From CAZMCC01 sp964564695 (lineage in GTDB: Bacteria > Planctomycetota > Phycisphaerae > Phycisphaerales > UBA1924), in the NCBI GenBank assembly GCA_964564695.1, contig CAZMCC010000030.1, forward strand, positions 1 through 37,336: DNA of 37,336 bases. Direction: 5' to 3'. The notes under the pieces were generated by a model, which was not told where the DNA came from, did not search any database, and was given only the letters and a program-made list of their open reading frames with translations. Positions 7,133-15,919 of this stretch are shown here, one piece after another. The first letter of the stretch is position 1, and each line of letters opens with the position of its first letter. The translations under genes and the position numbers were made by a program.

Positions 7133-9163
7133 ATGCTCAAATTCCTCCGCAAATACAAAACGTGGATCCTCGTCGTCGGCGGCACGCTGCTGATGATCGC
7201 GTTCCTGTTGCCCTCGGGCTTCAGCAAGCTCCCCGCGATGAGCGGCTCGGGCACGTTCATGAAGATCGACGGGCACAAGGTCAGCATGACCGAGTTCGCG
7301 CACGCGGCCCGCGAGCGCCAGGTCGTCATCCAGGTGGCCCCCGGCATGCTCGACGCCTTCGGCATCCAGCAGGAAGTGGATCACTGGCTCCTGCTCGTGC
7401 ACGCGGCCGAGGAACTCGGCCTCGTCGGCGGGCCCGACGACGGGCGCGACTACATCCCCGACCTGGCCGCCGAGCTCACCACCGCCTCGCTGCGCCGCCC
7501 CATCAACTACACCGACCCCAAGGACCTCGAGCAGATCGAGACGCGGCGCCTGCAGATGGAGGAACGGGCCAGGATGGTCGGCGGGCAGCTTCGCATGCAG
7601 GACCGCGAGGTCTACCAGGCCCTCTCCAAGTTCCGCGGCATTGTCCGCATGTACGCGCTCTACGCGTCGATGGGCGAGGCCGTCTCCGCCCCACGCCTCG
7701 CGCTGGAGGCCCGCCGGCGCCTCGACCAGGGCGTCATCGACTACGTGTTCCTCCCCGCCACCAGCTTCACGCACACCGTCGACGAGCCCACGCCCGAGCA
7801 GATCGCGGCTCACTTCGAGAAGTATCGCGACGTCGAGACCGGACAGGGCGACTTCGGCCTTGGCTACCGCTTCGGCCCGCGTTTCCAGATCGAGTGGATC
7901 GCCCTCAACCGCTCCACGCTCTCCTCGGGCCTGACGGTGAGCCCCGTGGACGTCCGCAAGGCGTTCATGCAGGAAAACCCAAGCGGCACCGACGAGCAGT
8001 TCCAGGCCGCCCGCGCCGAGATCGAGCTCCGCCTCAAGAACGCCCAGATCGACAAGGTGATGGAAGAGGCCGCGGCCACGGTGCGGGCCGAGATCGCCAA
8101 GAGCCTGCGCAAGTTCGAGAGCAACGGCCAGTACCGCGAGCTGCCGGCCGACTGGATGGACCAGCGCCCCAACTACGACGCGATCTCCGGCGCGGTCGTC
8201 TCGCGGCTCAACGACGTGTTCGGCGTGGCGGTCGCCGCCCCGCCGGTGACACGGCGCAACGACGCGTGGCTGACGCAGGCGAACCTCACGACGCTGCCCG
8301 GGATCGGGCAGGCGACGATCCGGCGCGGGTCCCGGTCGGGCGGCTTCTCGCAGTACGTCATGTCGATCAAGGAGCTCGCCGGCCCCAGCGACATCGGGCT
8401 GCAGGTGGGCGTCCCGGGCGAGGCCGTGCTCGATCGCGTGGGGAACATGTACTTCTTCACCGTGACCGGGTACAAGCCGGCCGGACCGGCCGAGACCGCC
8501 GAGGAAATCCAGACTCAGCTGGTCTCGGACCTCAAGCGGGTTGCCGCGTTCGAGAAGCTCAAGGTCGACGCCGATGCGTACCGCCAGCAGGCGATCGCCG
8601 GCGGGCTCGAGCCGCTGGCCAAGCCGCCCGAGGGCTCGTCGGCGGCGATGCCGTTGACGGTCCGGCGCAACATCGGGGTGACCCGCACCGACACGCTGTA
8701 CATGGACCAGGTGCTGAACGCCGACGAGACCAAGACCGCGATCATGGACGCCGTCGTGAAGCTCGACCCCAAGGTCGATCTCAGCAGCGTCGACCTGTCG
8801 CAGCGCACGATCACCCTGCCGATCGCCGATCGGCTCGGCCTTGCGGTGATCATGATCAAGGGCTACAACGCCACGACGACCGAGGCGTCGCGGACCCGCG
8901 ACACCGGCCTCGCCCGCTCGATCGGGTCCGTCGAGCTCCGCGACGCGATGACCGCCATCACCGCCGCCGCGACCGACGGCGCCGGCGAAGAGCCGTTCTC
9001 CCTCAGCGCCCTCGCCAAGCGGTACAACGCGGAGCTCAGCGCCGAGCACAAGACGATGGAAGAACGCCGGGCGAAGGAAGAGGCCGAGGCGGCCGCGGCC
9101 ACGCCCGGTGGCGGCACCCCCGCGAAGCCCGCGGCTCCGAAGCCCGCCACGATCGGGCGGTAA
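7133..9163 (+). CDS. SurA/PpiD-like membrane-anchored periplasmic chaperone
   Basis: A 676-residue protein with a short basic N-terminus and one transmembrane helix (WILVVGGTLLMIAFLLPSGF, about 11-30), then a large soluble part. The segment after the helix (about 42-110, TFMKIDGHKVSMTEFAHAAR) resembles the SurA/PpiD N-terminal chaperone domain, in which the first strand carries 'v.G..is..ef'. I do not recognise an intact PpiC rotamase motif, so isomerase activity is doubtful. The C-terminus is Glu/Ala/Pro-rich low complexity. Likely role: folding of exported proteins at the outer face of the inner membrane (inference). The ATG follows the repeat by 5 nt and has no Shine-Dalgarno, so the original leader was probably displaced by the cassette. 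A strong terminator follows. Confidence 0.75.
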   Translation: MLKFLRKYKTWILVVGGTLLMIAFLLPSGFSKLPAMSGSGTFMKIDGHKVSMTEFAHAARERQVVIQVAPGMLDAFGIQQEVDHWLLLVHAAEELGLVGGPDDGRDYIPDLAAELTTASLRRPINYTDPKDLEQIETRRLQMEERARMVGGQLRMQDREVYQALSKFRGIVRMYALYASMGEAVSAPRLALEARRRLDQGVIDYVFLPATSFTHTVDEPTPEQIAAHFEKYRDVETGQGDFGLGYRFGPRFQIEWIALNRSTLSSGLTVSPVDVRKAFMQENPSGTDEQFQAARAEIELRLKNAQIDKVMEEAAATVRAEIAKSLRKFESNGQYRELPADWMDQRPNYDAISGAVVSRLNDVFGVAVAAPPVTRRNDAWLTQANLTTLPGIGQATIRRGSRSGGFSQYVMSIKELAGPSDIGLQVGVPGEAVLDRVGNMYFFTVTGYKPAGPAETAEEIQTQLVSDLKRVAAFEKLKVDADAYRQQAIAGGLEPLAKPPEGSSAAMPLTVRRNIGVTRTDTLYMDQVLNADETKTAIMDAVVKLDPKVDLSSVDLSQRTITLPIADRLGLAVIMIKGYNATTTEASRTRDTGLARSIGSVELRDAMTAITAAATDGAGEEPFSLSALAKRYNAELSAEHKTMEERRAKEEAEAAAATPGGGTPAKPAAPKPATIGR

Positions 9164-9191
9164 GCACTTGTGATAACTTGACGACCCCTGC

Positions 9192-9230
9192 CACGGATTG
9201 ACCCCTTCGGGTCAATCCGTGTTTCTTTTT
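9192..9230 (+). terminator. Rho-independent terminator after SurA-like gene
   Basis: A perfect 13-bp stem (CACGGATTGACCC / GGGTCAATCCGTG) around a CTTC loop, followed by TTTCTTTTT. It ends the rpsD-four-helix-SurA-like unit. Confidence 0.93.
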
Positions 9231-9238
9231 CCGGGTGC

Positions 9239-9262
9239 CCGGGCGGAGCTTTGTCCGCCCGG
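9239..9262. repeat. 9-bp hairpin before aldo/keto reductase
   Basis: CCGGGCGGA and TCCGCCCGG around a 6-nt loop, with no T-run. Probably a small REP-like palindrome. The ~90 bp after it holds the near-direct repeats TTCACTGTTCACCGTTCACT, upstream of the next gene. Confidence 0.5.
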
Positions 9263-9337
9263 AGTTCACGCCGCATGCTTGTTTGCGCCCGACCCTCCAT
9301 CCCTCCACCATTCACTGTTCACCGTTCACTCCACTCC

Positions 9338-9343
9338 TACCGT
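9338..9343 (+). promoter_or_regulatory. Candidate leaderless -10 box, aldo/keto reductase
   Basis: TACCGT, then 6 nt (CCCCGC), then the ATG at 9350. No Shine-Dalgarno is present. Confidence 0.45.
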
Positions 9344-9349
9344 CCCCGC

Positions 9350-10429
9350 ATGCCGCTCAACCACTACGTCACGCTCGGCCGTTCCGGCCTGCGCGTCAGC
9401 CCGCTGTGCCTGGGCACGATGACCTTCGGCCTCGACTGGGGCTGGGGATCCAGCCCCGAGGACTCGAAGAAGATCATCGACGCCTACATCAACCGCGGCG
9501 GCAACTTCCTCGACACCGCGAACATCTACACCAAGGGCCACTCCGAGAAGATCATCGGCGACCACGTCGGCCGCCACTCGGCGAAGCGAGACAGGCTGGT
9601 CCTCGCCACCAAGTTCCTCGGCAACATGTTCCCCGGCGACCCCAACTCCGGCGGCTCGCACCGCAAGGCGATCGTCGGCGCGCTCGAAGAGTCGCTCCGC
9701 CGTCTCCAGACCGACTACATCGACCTCTACTGGATGCACTTCCACGACCGGCACACGCCCATCGACGAGACGATGCGCACCCTCGACGAGCTCGTGCGCG
9801 CAGGCAAAGTCCGCTACATCGGCTTCAGCGACACCCCCGCCTGGCTGTGCGCCCGCGCCCAGACGCTCGCGGAGTTCAAGAACTGGACTCCCCTTGTGGC
9901 CCTCCAGATCGAGTACTCGCTCCTGGAGCGCACCGTCGAGGGCGACCTCGTCCCCATGGCCCGCGAGCTGGGCATGGGCGTCACGCCGTGGTCGCCCCTC
10001 AAGGGCGGCGTGCTCAGCGGCAAGTACACCCGCGACCATCAGCCGCCCGCCGGCCGCGGCGAGTGGGTCAGCAACCACCTCAAGGCCCGGGCCTTCGACA
10101 TCATCGATGTGCTCATCCGGGTCGGCAAGGAAGCCAAGATCACACCGGCACAAGTAGCCCTCGCCTGGGTCCAGTCGCGCCCGGGTGTCTCCAGCTCGAT
10201 CATCGGCGCCCGCACCATGGACCAACTCACCGATAACCTCGGCGCCCTCGAGGTGAAGCTCTCCCCCGAGCACACCACGGCCCTCGACGAGGCGTCCAAG
10301 GTCGTCCAGGCCTTCCCCCACGAGTTCCTCAAGTACACCGTCAACAACACCCAGGGCGGCACGACGGTCAACGGGACACCCAGCGAGGTCTGGAAACTCG
10401 CCCCCCAGTCCGACGCGGAGCGCCACTGA
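9350..10429 (+). CDS. Aldo/keto reductase
   Basis: A 359-residue aldo/keto reductase, an NADPH-dependent TIM-barrel oxidoreductase. The catalytic tetrad is visible: Asp and Tyr in FLDTANIYTKG (about 55 and 60), Lys in LATKF (about 87) and His in WMHFHDR (about 129-131). The cofactor-binding end is typical (WVQSRPGVSSSIIGARTMDQL). GxxE-type sequence YTKGHSEKIIG follows the Tyr. The physiological substrate cannot be read from sequence. The start at MPLNHYVTLGRSGL matches the family N-terminus and lies 6 nt after TACCGT; the open frame further upstream is repeat-like. It appears monocistronic, between a terminator upstream and a gene with its own promoter downstream. Confidence 0.93.
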   Translation: MPLNHYVTLGRSGLRVSPLCLGTMTFGLDWGWGSSPEDSKKIIDAYINRGGNFLDTANIYTKGHSEKIIGDHVGRHSAKRDRLVLATKFLGNMFPGDPNSGGSHRKAIVGALEESLRRLQTDYIDLYWMHFHDRHTPIDETMRTLDELVRAGKVRYIGFSDTPAWLCARAQTLAEFKNWTPLVALQIEYSLLERTVEGDLVPMARELGMGVTPWSPLKGGVLSGKYTRDHQPPAGRGEWVSNHLKARAFDIIDVLIRVGKEAKITPAQVALAWVQSRPGVSSSIIGARTMDQLTDNLGALEVKLSPEHTTALDEASKVVQAFPHEFLKYTVNNTQGGTTVNGTPSEVWKLAPQSDAERH

Positions 10430-10564
10430 ACCGGCGTCGCCGCCCGGCCGACGATTCTTCCGGCCCGAGCGCCGCCCGGCGAACGGGCAATCCCCTCCCG
10501 GGACATCTGTGCGCGCCACCCGCGTGGGCGTCGCCGCCTCCCTTTCCCGGTGTTTCACCCCCCG

Positions 10565-10570
10565 TATCCT
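10565..10570 (+). promoter_or_regulatory. Candidate leaderless -10 box, MRJP-like gene
   Basis: TATCCT, 6 nt (CGGTGC), then ATG at 10577. Same geometry as the other candidates. Confidence 0.55.
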
Positions 10571-10576
10571 CGGTGC

Positions 10577-11839
10577 ATGATGATGATGACGACCTCGATC
10601 CTCGCGTCCGTCCTGATCGGTCTTGGCTCCCCCGTCCAGCCGGACCCGGCTTCGATCCTGCGTCCGGAGACACGCCGGCAGCAGCAGAACGCCGAACCCG
10701 GCCCGATCGCCGACCTGCCCCAGGGGGTCCAGACACCCAGCGAGATGGCCGACTTCGGCAACCGGCGCATCACCGGCATCGTCATGTCCCGATTCGGTCG
10801 GGTCTTCGTGTGCTCCCCCGCCGCGGCCAACGAACCCGGCTCCTGGCTGGTGGCCGAGCGCATGAGCGACGGCTCGCTCGTTTCGTACCCCCCCGCCGAT
10901 CCCCTCAAGCCGCTCGTGCTCACGGGCGTCACCGCCATCCACATCGACGCGCAGGACCGCCTCTGGATCCTCGACTCCGCGAACCCCGACGCCAAGGGCG
11001 TGCAGCGCAAGGTCGGCTCGGGCGCCCTGGGCGCCGGCGACTCCGTCGGGCCCAAGATGGTCTGCGTCGAGCTCTCCACCAACGAGATCAACCGCGTCTG
11101 GAACTTCAACGAGTCCATCGCCCCGCCCACTTCGATGCTCGCCGACCTGCGCGTCTTCAGCAACGACAAGCGCAAGAGCGTCCGCGACGACCAGGGACGC
11201 GAGGCCATGGACCCCGTCGTCATGTACGGCGACACGAACTGGGTCTTCATCACCGACGCCGGCGGAGCCGACGCGGGCGGGGCCCTCCTCGCCGTGAACA
11301 CCAACGCCGGCAAGGTCCGGCGCCTGCTCTCCGGCCACGCCTCCACCAAGGCCGAACCGGGCTTCGTCGCCAGGATCGGCACGACCGAGCTCAAGGGCGA
11401 AGCGGCCCCCACGGCCCTCAACGCCGACGCCATCGCCCTCGACGGCATCAACGACGTGCTCTACTGGCAGCCGCTGGGCTCGCGCACGCTCTATTCGATC
11501 AAGACGGCGTTCATGCGCGACAGCGCCGTCAAGGGCGAAGAGCTCGCGAGCAAAGTGAACACGCTCGGGCCCACCGTCATGGCCACGTCGATGCAGTTCG
11601 ACGCGCAGGGCACCCTGTACTTCGCCGCCGTCGAGCGCGAGGAGATCGTCACCCGCTCCCCCAGCGGCACGCTCGCGACCTTCGCCCGTTCGCCCGCGCT
11701 CGGGTGGGTCGAGGGGCTTTCCTTCGGCGAGGACGCCATCAAGCGCGCGGTGATGCTGGCGCCGGCCACCCGCATGTACGGCCCGGCCGGCGAGGGCTCG
11801 TTCAAGGTGATGATGGCCCCGCTCGGTGTCAAGAAGTGA
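10577..11839 (+). CDS. Yellow/major royal jelly-type beta-propeller, secreted
   Basis: A 420-residue protein with an N-terminal signal peptide (MMMMTTSILASVLIGLG). The rest reads as a six-bladed propeller of the Yellow/MRJP (SMP-30-like) superfamily. Blade-like motifs include TGVTAIHIDAQDRLWILDSA, VVMYGDTNWVFITDAGGADA, NADAIALDGINDVLYWQPLG and SMQFDAQGTLYFA. Bacterial members are usually exported; ligands and reactions are unknown. The start is the first of four Met codons, 6 nt after TATCCT. The thioredoxin-like gene begins 19 nt after its stop, suggesting one transcript. An alternative description is a generic SMP-30/gluconolactonase-like protein. Confidence 0.82.
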   Translation: MMMMTTSILASVLIGLGSPVQPDPASILRPETRRQQQNAEPGPIADLPQGVQTPSEMADFGNRRITGIVMSRFGRVFVCSPAAANEPGSWLVAERMSDGSLVSYPPADPLKPLVLTGVTAIHIDAQDRLWILDSANPDAKGVQRKVGSGALGAGDSVGPKMVCVELSTNEINRVWNFNESIAPPTSMLADLRVFSNDKRKSVRDDQGREAMDPVVMYGDTNWVFITDAGGADAGGALLAVNTNAGKVRRLLSGHASTKAEPGFVARIGTTELKGEAAPTALNADAIALDGINDVLYWQPLGSRTLYSIKTAFMRDSAVKGEELASKVNTLGPTVMATSMQFDAQGTLYFAAVEREEIVTRSPSGTLATFARSPALGWVEGLSFGEDAIKRAVMLAPATRMYGPAGEGSFKVMMAPLGVKK

Positions 11840-11858
11840 GTCCACCAAGGACGCCCCG

Positions 11859-12440
11859 ATGCTGAGCCAGACGCTCCTCGCGGAGCACTTCGCCCGCGCC
11901 CTCGCGTACGAGCCCTACCTCGCCACCGCGAAGGCGACCGAGCAGGACCACTGGCGGGCCTTCCACGCGCGCGTGCACCTTTCCAGTGCCCAGGCGGCGC
12001 TGCTCGGGGCGTTCGCGCGCCGCGTCAACGTCCTGGTCCTCTCCGGAGCCTGGTGCGGCGACTGCGTGCAGCAGGTCCCCATGCTCGACCACATCGCCCG
12101 GGCTGCGGGGGGGGCCGGCGGGATGGTCGACCTGCGCCTCCTCGACCGCGATCTCAACCCCGAGCTGGCCGTCCCGCTGAAGATCTGCGGCGGCGCCCGC
12201 GTGCCGGTCGTGGTCTTTCTGAACGAGGACCTGGAGTTCGTCGGTCTCGCCGGCGACCGAACGCTCGCCCGTTATCGGGCGCTCGCGGCCCGCCAACTCG
12301 GCCCCAGCTGCCCCTTGCCCGGTGCGCCGGTGCCCCCCGACGAGCTCAGTGCGACTTTGCAGGGCTGGGTCGACGAGTTCGAGCGGGCCCACCTGCTGGT
12401 GCGCCTGAGCCCGAAGCTGCGCCGTCGCCACGCCGACTAA
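11859..12440 (+). CDS. Thioredoxin-like protein with WCGDC active site
   Basis: A 193-residue cytoplasmic thioredoxin-fold protein. The redox motif is in LVLSGAWCGDCVQQVPMLD (about residues 59-77), with Cys-Gly-Asp-Cys in place of the usual CGPC. Strand VDLRLLDRD and the cis-Pro region ARVPVVVFLNEDLE complete the fold. The N-terminal ~55 residues are helical. Proteins of this kind (often annotated thioredoxin family) act as thiol-disulfide reductases of unknown partner. The ATG at 11859 is preceded by AAGG at 8-9 nt; an earlier in-frame start would overlap the MRJP-like gene. Probably co-transcribed with it. Confidence 0.85.
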   Translation: MLSQTLLAEHFARALAYEPYLATAKATEQDHWRAFHARVHLSSAQAALLGAFARRVNVLVLSGAWCGDCVQQVPMLDHIARAAGGAGGMVDLRLLDRDLNPELAVPLKICGGARVPVVVFLNEDLEFVGLAGDRTLARYRALAARQLGPSCPLPGAPVPPDELSATLQGWVDEFERAHLLVRLSPKLRRRHAD

Positions 12441-12648
12441 GGCTCGCGGGCGTCGACCAATCTCCCCATATTCACAGCGGTATACCGGCGCGGCGCCAAT
12501 CCGTGCTCGTTTGTGGTGATTTATTACGCACGGTTTATGCTTGAATCGCCCACCGTCGGCTCTGTACGCGATCGCGCGTTGATACGTGCGCGCGCTGCAG
12601 CGCCGGTGATCACAAGGAGGGCGTCACGCCGCGACACGCGGACAAGCG

Positions 12649-12653
12649 AAGGA
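12649..12653 (+). promoter_or_regulatory. Ribosome binding site of PEP-CTERM gene
   Basis: AAGGA lies 8 nt before the ATG at 12662. The 221-bp gap upstream also contains AAGGAGG at 12614-12620 and an AT-rich patch (TTTATTACGCACGGTTTATG) that may be its promoter. Confidence 0.5.
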
Positions 12654-12661
12654 CACTGCTC

Positions 12662-13462
12662 ATGAAGATCTGCGTCACCCTGTTGATGGTCATCGCCGGC
12701 GGAGCCGGTGCGATGGCCCAAGATTTCGCCGTGGTCGACCGCTTCGCCGCGGGGCCCGGCCCGTACGTGGCCGACGCCGGTGAAACCGGTCAGCGCGGCA
12801 CCGGCATCCTGTACTCTCGCACCACCGAGACCGCCAGCCGCTTCAACCCCGGCGTCGGCGGCACCCCGCCCGGCTCGGGCCTCCAGCAGGACGTCATGTT
12901 CGACGACGTCCCGATCCCCTTCAGCCGCCTCGGCGGCAACACGTCGATCGCCGTGAGCCGCGTCACCGTCGGCGTCCGTCGCCTCGCCAACGCGCCCGCC
13001 GTCGACGTCTCGCTCTTCTTCTCCACCGCCACCAGCGGCACCGTCGCCCCCGACACCGCCCTCGACGTGCCGTTCAACAACATCGCCACCGTGTCGCTGC
13101 TCGCCAACGGCGCCACCGCCGTGACGACGCTCGTCACGCTCGGCGACGGCATCAACCCGCTCTTCACCGTCGCGCTCAACACCACGCTGCTGACCCCCGA
13201 CTTCGGCACCTTCTTCCTCGGCATGCAGTTCAGCAACGCCGACAACCTCAACGGCTGGCGCGTCACGTCCGGTCCGGACGCCAACGCCAACGCCGTGTGG
13301 CTCTTCGACTCCGACAACGCCAACCCCGAAGGCGCGTTCACCCTCGGCGGCGTCCCCACCGCCGCCTTCTACATCGAAATCGAAGGTACTCCCGTTCCTG
13401 CACCCGGAGCGCTGGCCCTCCTCGGGCTCGGCGGCCTCACGGCCGTCCGGCGCCGCCGGTAA
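12662..13462 (+). CDS. Secreted protein with PEP-CTERM-like sorting tail
   Basis: A 266-residue exported protein. The N-terminus is a signal peptide (MKICVTLLMVIAGGAGAMAQ). A beta-rich body, with many Asn/Thr/Val and few charges, runs to about 240. The C-terminus is VPAPGALALLGLGG followed by a short hydrophobic run and RRRR: the tripartite PEP-CTERM-like signal of Phycisphaerae, which exosortase-type enzymes process at the cell surface. The function of the body is unknown; QFSNADNLNGWRV suggests a carbohydrate-binding or adhesin-like fold, but this is guesswork. It has a good Shine-Dalgarno and its own terminator, so it is monocistronic. No exosortase is present in the window. Confidence 0.85.
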   Translation: MKICVTLLMVIAGGAGAMAQDFAVVDRFAAGPGPYVADAGETGQRGTGILYSRTTETASRFNPGVGGTPPGSGLQQDVMFDDVPIPFSRLGGNTSIAVSRVTVGVRRLANAPAVDVSLFFSTATSGTVAPDTALDVPFNNIATVSLLANGATAVTTLVTLGDGINPLFTVALNTTLLTPDFGTFFLGMQFSNADNLNGWRVTSGPDANANAVWLFDSDNANPEGAFTLGGVPTAAFYIEIEGTPVPAPGALALLGLGGLTAVRRRR

Positions 13463-13507
13463 GTCTCGGACCCGCGAACAGAGGTGAGTTCATCCGAGGG
13501 ATGCGAT

Positions 13508-13539
13508 AAACACCCGGACGCCCACCGCCCGGGTGTTTT
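13508..13539 (+). terminator. Terminator after PEP-CTERM gene
   Basis: ACACCCGG / CCGGGTGT stem (8 bp, extended by AA/TT) with an 11-nt loop and a TTTT tail. Confidence 0.8.
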
Positions 13540-13557
13540 CGCGCGCCCGCAGCGCGG

Positions 13558-13563
13558 TATGCT
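13558..13563 (+). promoter_or_regulatory. Candidate leaderless -10 box, membrane protein gene
   Basis: TATGCT, 6 nt (CCCGCC), then ATG at 13570; no Shine-Dalgarno. Confidence 0.55.
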
Positions 13564-13569
13564 CCCGCC

Positions 13570-14376
13570 ATGGTGAACACGCCTCTGATGATCGGCGGAG
13601 CGACGGTGGGGGGGATGCTCGTGGGAGCCGGCGTGCTGCACGCCATCCCCAAGTTGGGCGCCCCCGGCAAAGCCCTCGCGACCTGGCTGTGCCGTGCCCC
13701 CGGCCTCGACCTGCTCATCACGTACTTCACGATCCTCCCGATCGCGGCCGGGGCCTGGTTCGGCGGCTGGCTCGGGCTGCTCGCGGGCGTCGTCGGCCAG
13801 ATCGTGAGCGTCACCCTCTGGGGCTGGCTCCACGAACTCGCCAACCCGCAGGCCCGCAAGGGCCCGCGAATCGTCCACACCCTTAACCGCCACTTCGGGC
13901 GGTTCCGCAACCACGCCGCCGTGTGGTGGACGGCGTGGGCCGTGCCGCTCTTTTGGATCGTCCGCGTCGGCGAGTTGTTCATCTACCCGCCGCTGCACTG
14001 GCTCGTGAAGCTCCCCAAGTACAAGCAGGCCGAGTGGGTCAACGTCTCGCGCCAGAAGTTCAGCGGGCTCGTGGGCCACGACCTCATCTGGTGCCTCTAT
14101 TGCGACTGGATGACCGGCGTCTGGAGCCTCGGAAGCGAGATGCTCCGCAACGTCGAGAGCTTCTGGTGCCCCATCCGCTTCAGCTCGCCGGAGAAGTGCG
14201 AGAACTGCTCGGTCGATTTCCCCGACATCAAGGGCGGCTGGGTCCCCTCCACCGGAACCATGGCCGATGTGACCCGCGTGCTCGACGAGAAGTACGACCC
14301 GGCGAAGAACCCCACCGGCGAGAACGCGTGGTTCGGCCACCCGGTGCGACTCACGGTGAAGGGCGAGGAGCGCTGA
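13570..14376 (+). CDS. Membrane protein with C-terminal cysteine cluster, unknown function
   Basis: A 268-residue protein that I do not recognise. The N-terminus has two to three membrane segments (PLMIGGATVGGMLVGAGVLH, LDLLITYFTILPIAAGAWFG, then LLAGVVGQIVSVTLWG), and a further hydrophobic stretch lies around 120-145. The C-terminal half carries CLYC, WCPIRF and CENC: six cysteines within ~45 residues, suggesting a zinc or other metal site. The next gene starts 22 nt later and also combines membrane helices with zinc-ribbon cysteines, so the two probably form an operon. The ATG is 6 nt after a TATGCT box, supporting a leaderless transcript starting here. Confidence 0.75.
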   Translation: MVNTPLMIGGATVGGMLVGAGVLHAIPKLGAPGKALATWLCRAPGLDLLITYFTILPIAAGAWFGGWLGLLAGVVGQIVSVTLWGWLHELANPQARKGPRIVHTLNRHFGRFRNHAAVWWTAWAVPLFWIVRVGELFIYPPLHWLVKLPKYKQAEWVNVSRQKFSGLVGHDLIWCLYCDWMTGVWSLGSEMLRNVESFWCPIRFSSPEKCENCSVDFPDIKGGWVPSTGTMADVTRVLDEKYDPAKNPTGENAWFGHPVRLTVKGEER

Positions 14377-14397
14377 GGCACCCGCCGCGAGAAGCCC

Positions 14398-15909
14398 ATG
14401 AACTGCCGCACCTGCGACTATCCGCTGTGGAACCTCAAGTCGCGGGCGTGCCCCGAGTGCAACACGCCGTTCGCGCCGTCGCAGTTCCTGTTCCAGCGGC
14501 AGAAGGTCGCGTTCTGCTGCCCGCACTGCGACCAGCCCTACTACGGCCGGGGCGAGGGCGGCCACCTCGAACCTCGCGCGTTCTCCTGCGTGAAGTGCGC
14601 CCGGGCCATCCACGAGGACGAGATGGTCCTGCGCCCGGGCCCGGGCGTCGCCGCCGAACGCACCCGGTTCCGGCCCATTCCGTGGTTTGACCCCGCGATC
14701 ACCTCGTTCTTCTCCCGACTCGTGCAGACATCCGTCTGGGCCCTCTTCCTGCCCTGGCGCCTCGGGCGCCGACTGCCCACCACCCCCGACCGTCCGCTCG
14801 CGGCCGTGGGCTTCGCGGCGACCGCCGTGCTCGTGATGCTGATCCCCGGGGTGCTCGCGACGGCCGCCTTCGGGTTTCTCCTCCCCACCGGCGGGATAGC
14901 CGGCCTGGTCGCGATCACGTTCCTGTGCGGGGCGGTCGGGTGGGGATTCGTCGCGATCCTGCCGTGGGCGGTCTCGGCGCATTTCGTGCTGGCGTCGTCA
15001 GGCTCGACGCACGGCGGGTTCAAACGCACGCTCGCGTGCATGGCGTACGGCGTCCCGGCGTGCCTGCCGCTCGCGATCCCGCTGCTGGGGATGTACATCG
15101 CTCCCGTCGCCGTCATCTACTGGGCGGTCCTGTCGATCGTGATGATCGGCGTATCGCAGCGGGTGTCGTGGTGGCGCTCGATCTTCGCGGTGTCGCTGTT
15201 CCCCGTGTTTGTCGCCCTGTGCATCGGCGCGTTCATCCTGCTGGTCATCATGCCCGGTTACCGCAGCGCGATGGCGACCATGGCCGCGATGCAGTCCGCC
15301 ACGACGCCGTCGCAGCAGGCGGCGACGATCTCCACGGCCATCCTCGCCCACGCCGGCGCCAACGCCGGCGCCGGTCCCGTGCACATGAGCGACCTGCTCT
15401 TCACCCCGGCCCTCAAGCCCGAAGACCTGCTCTCAGGGCAGCAGTATCGAACCGACGCGCGGGCCTCCATCGGCGGCGTCAACTTTGCAACCGCCGGGCC
15501 GACCCTGGATCCCAAGACGATCGCCGGCATCCGCGCGAGCGTTCGCTCATCAGGCCCGATCATCGCCCACCGCCTCGGCGACGTGGTGTTCACCTATCAC
15601 GGCATCGACCTCACCGCCCCGGCCGACCCCGGCCTGTGGATGTTCGTGATCACGACGGAGGCGTCCCGCTTCGCGGTCGCCGCGCCGTCAAACTCCGGCG
15701 TCCCGGCCCGCCCGAACCTGGCGATCGCGTGCGCCGACGGATCGGTGGCCGAAATCCCCGACTCGGCATTCAGATCCGCGCTCGACGCGCAGAACGAACT
15801 GCGAGTGTCCAAGGGACTCCTGCCCCTGAAGGACCCGCGGAACATGACGGCGAACGACTACATGACGCCGGCGGAGACGCAGGCGACGCCGGCGAGCGAC
15901 CCGCCGTGA
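14398..15909 (+). CDS. Zinc-ribbon membrane protein, unknown function
   Basis: A 503-residue protein. The N-terminus has two tandem zinc ribbons: CRTC with CPEC (residues 3-21) and CPHC with CVKC (about 41-66). A large membrane domain follows (about 115-300) with at least five helices, such as AAVGFAATAVLVMLIPGVLA and SIFAVSLFPVFVALCIGAFI, reminiscent of Yip1-type domains. The C-terminal ~190 residues are soluble, with RPNLAIACADGSVAEIPD resembling the 'variable-then-DGSV' end of planctomycete pilin-like proteins. It is probably co-transcribed with the preceding cysteine-cluster membrane protein (22-nt gap). No specific function can be assigned. Confidence 0.75.
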   Translation: MNCRTCDYPLWNLKSRACPECNTPFAPSQFLFQRQKVAFCCPHCDQPYYGRGEGGHLEPRAFSCVKCARAIHEDEMVLRPGPGVAAERTRFRPIPWFDPAITSFFSRLVQTSVWALFLPWRLGRRLPTTPDRPLAAVGFAATAVLVMLIPGVLATAAFGFLLPTGGIAGLVAITFLCGAVGWGFVAILPWAVSAHFVLASSGSTHGGFKRTLACMAYGVPACLPLAIPLLGMYIAPVAVIYWAVLSIVMIGVSQRVSWWRSIFAVSLFPVFVALCIGAFILLVIMPGYRSAMATMAAMQSATTPSQQAATISTAILAHAGANAGAGPVHMSDLLFTPALKPEDLLSGQQYRTDARASIGGVNFATAGPTLDPKTIAGIRASVRSSGPIIAHRLGDVVFTYHGIDLTAPADPGLWMFVITTEASRFAVAAPSNSGVPARPNLAIACADGSVAEIPDSAFRSALDAQNELRVSKGLLPLKDPRNMTANDYMTPAETQATPASDPP

Positions 15910-15919
15910 ATGTCCGGCC

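Noticed and set aside
6938..11848. Very long minus-strand open frames opposite the SurA-like gene and the reductase/MRJP genes
   Set aside because: Low-complexity Asp/Glu/Val/Arg composition with no motifs; the plus-strand genes have clear domains and start signals.
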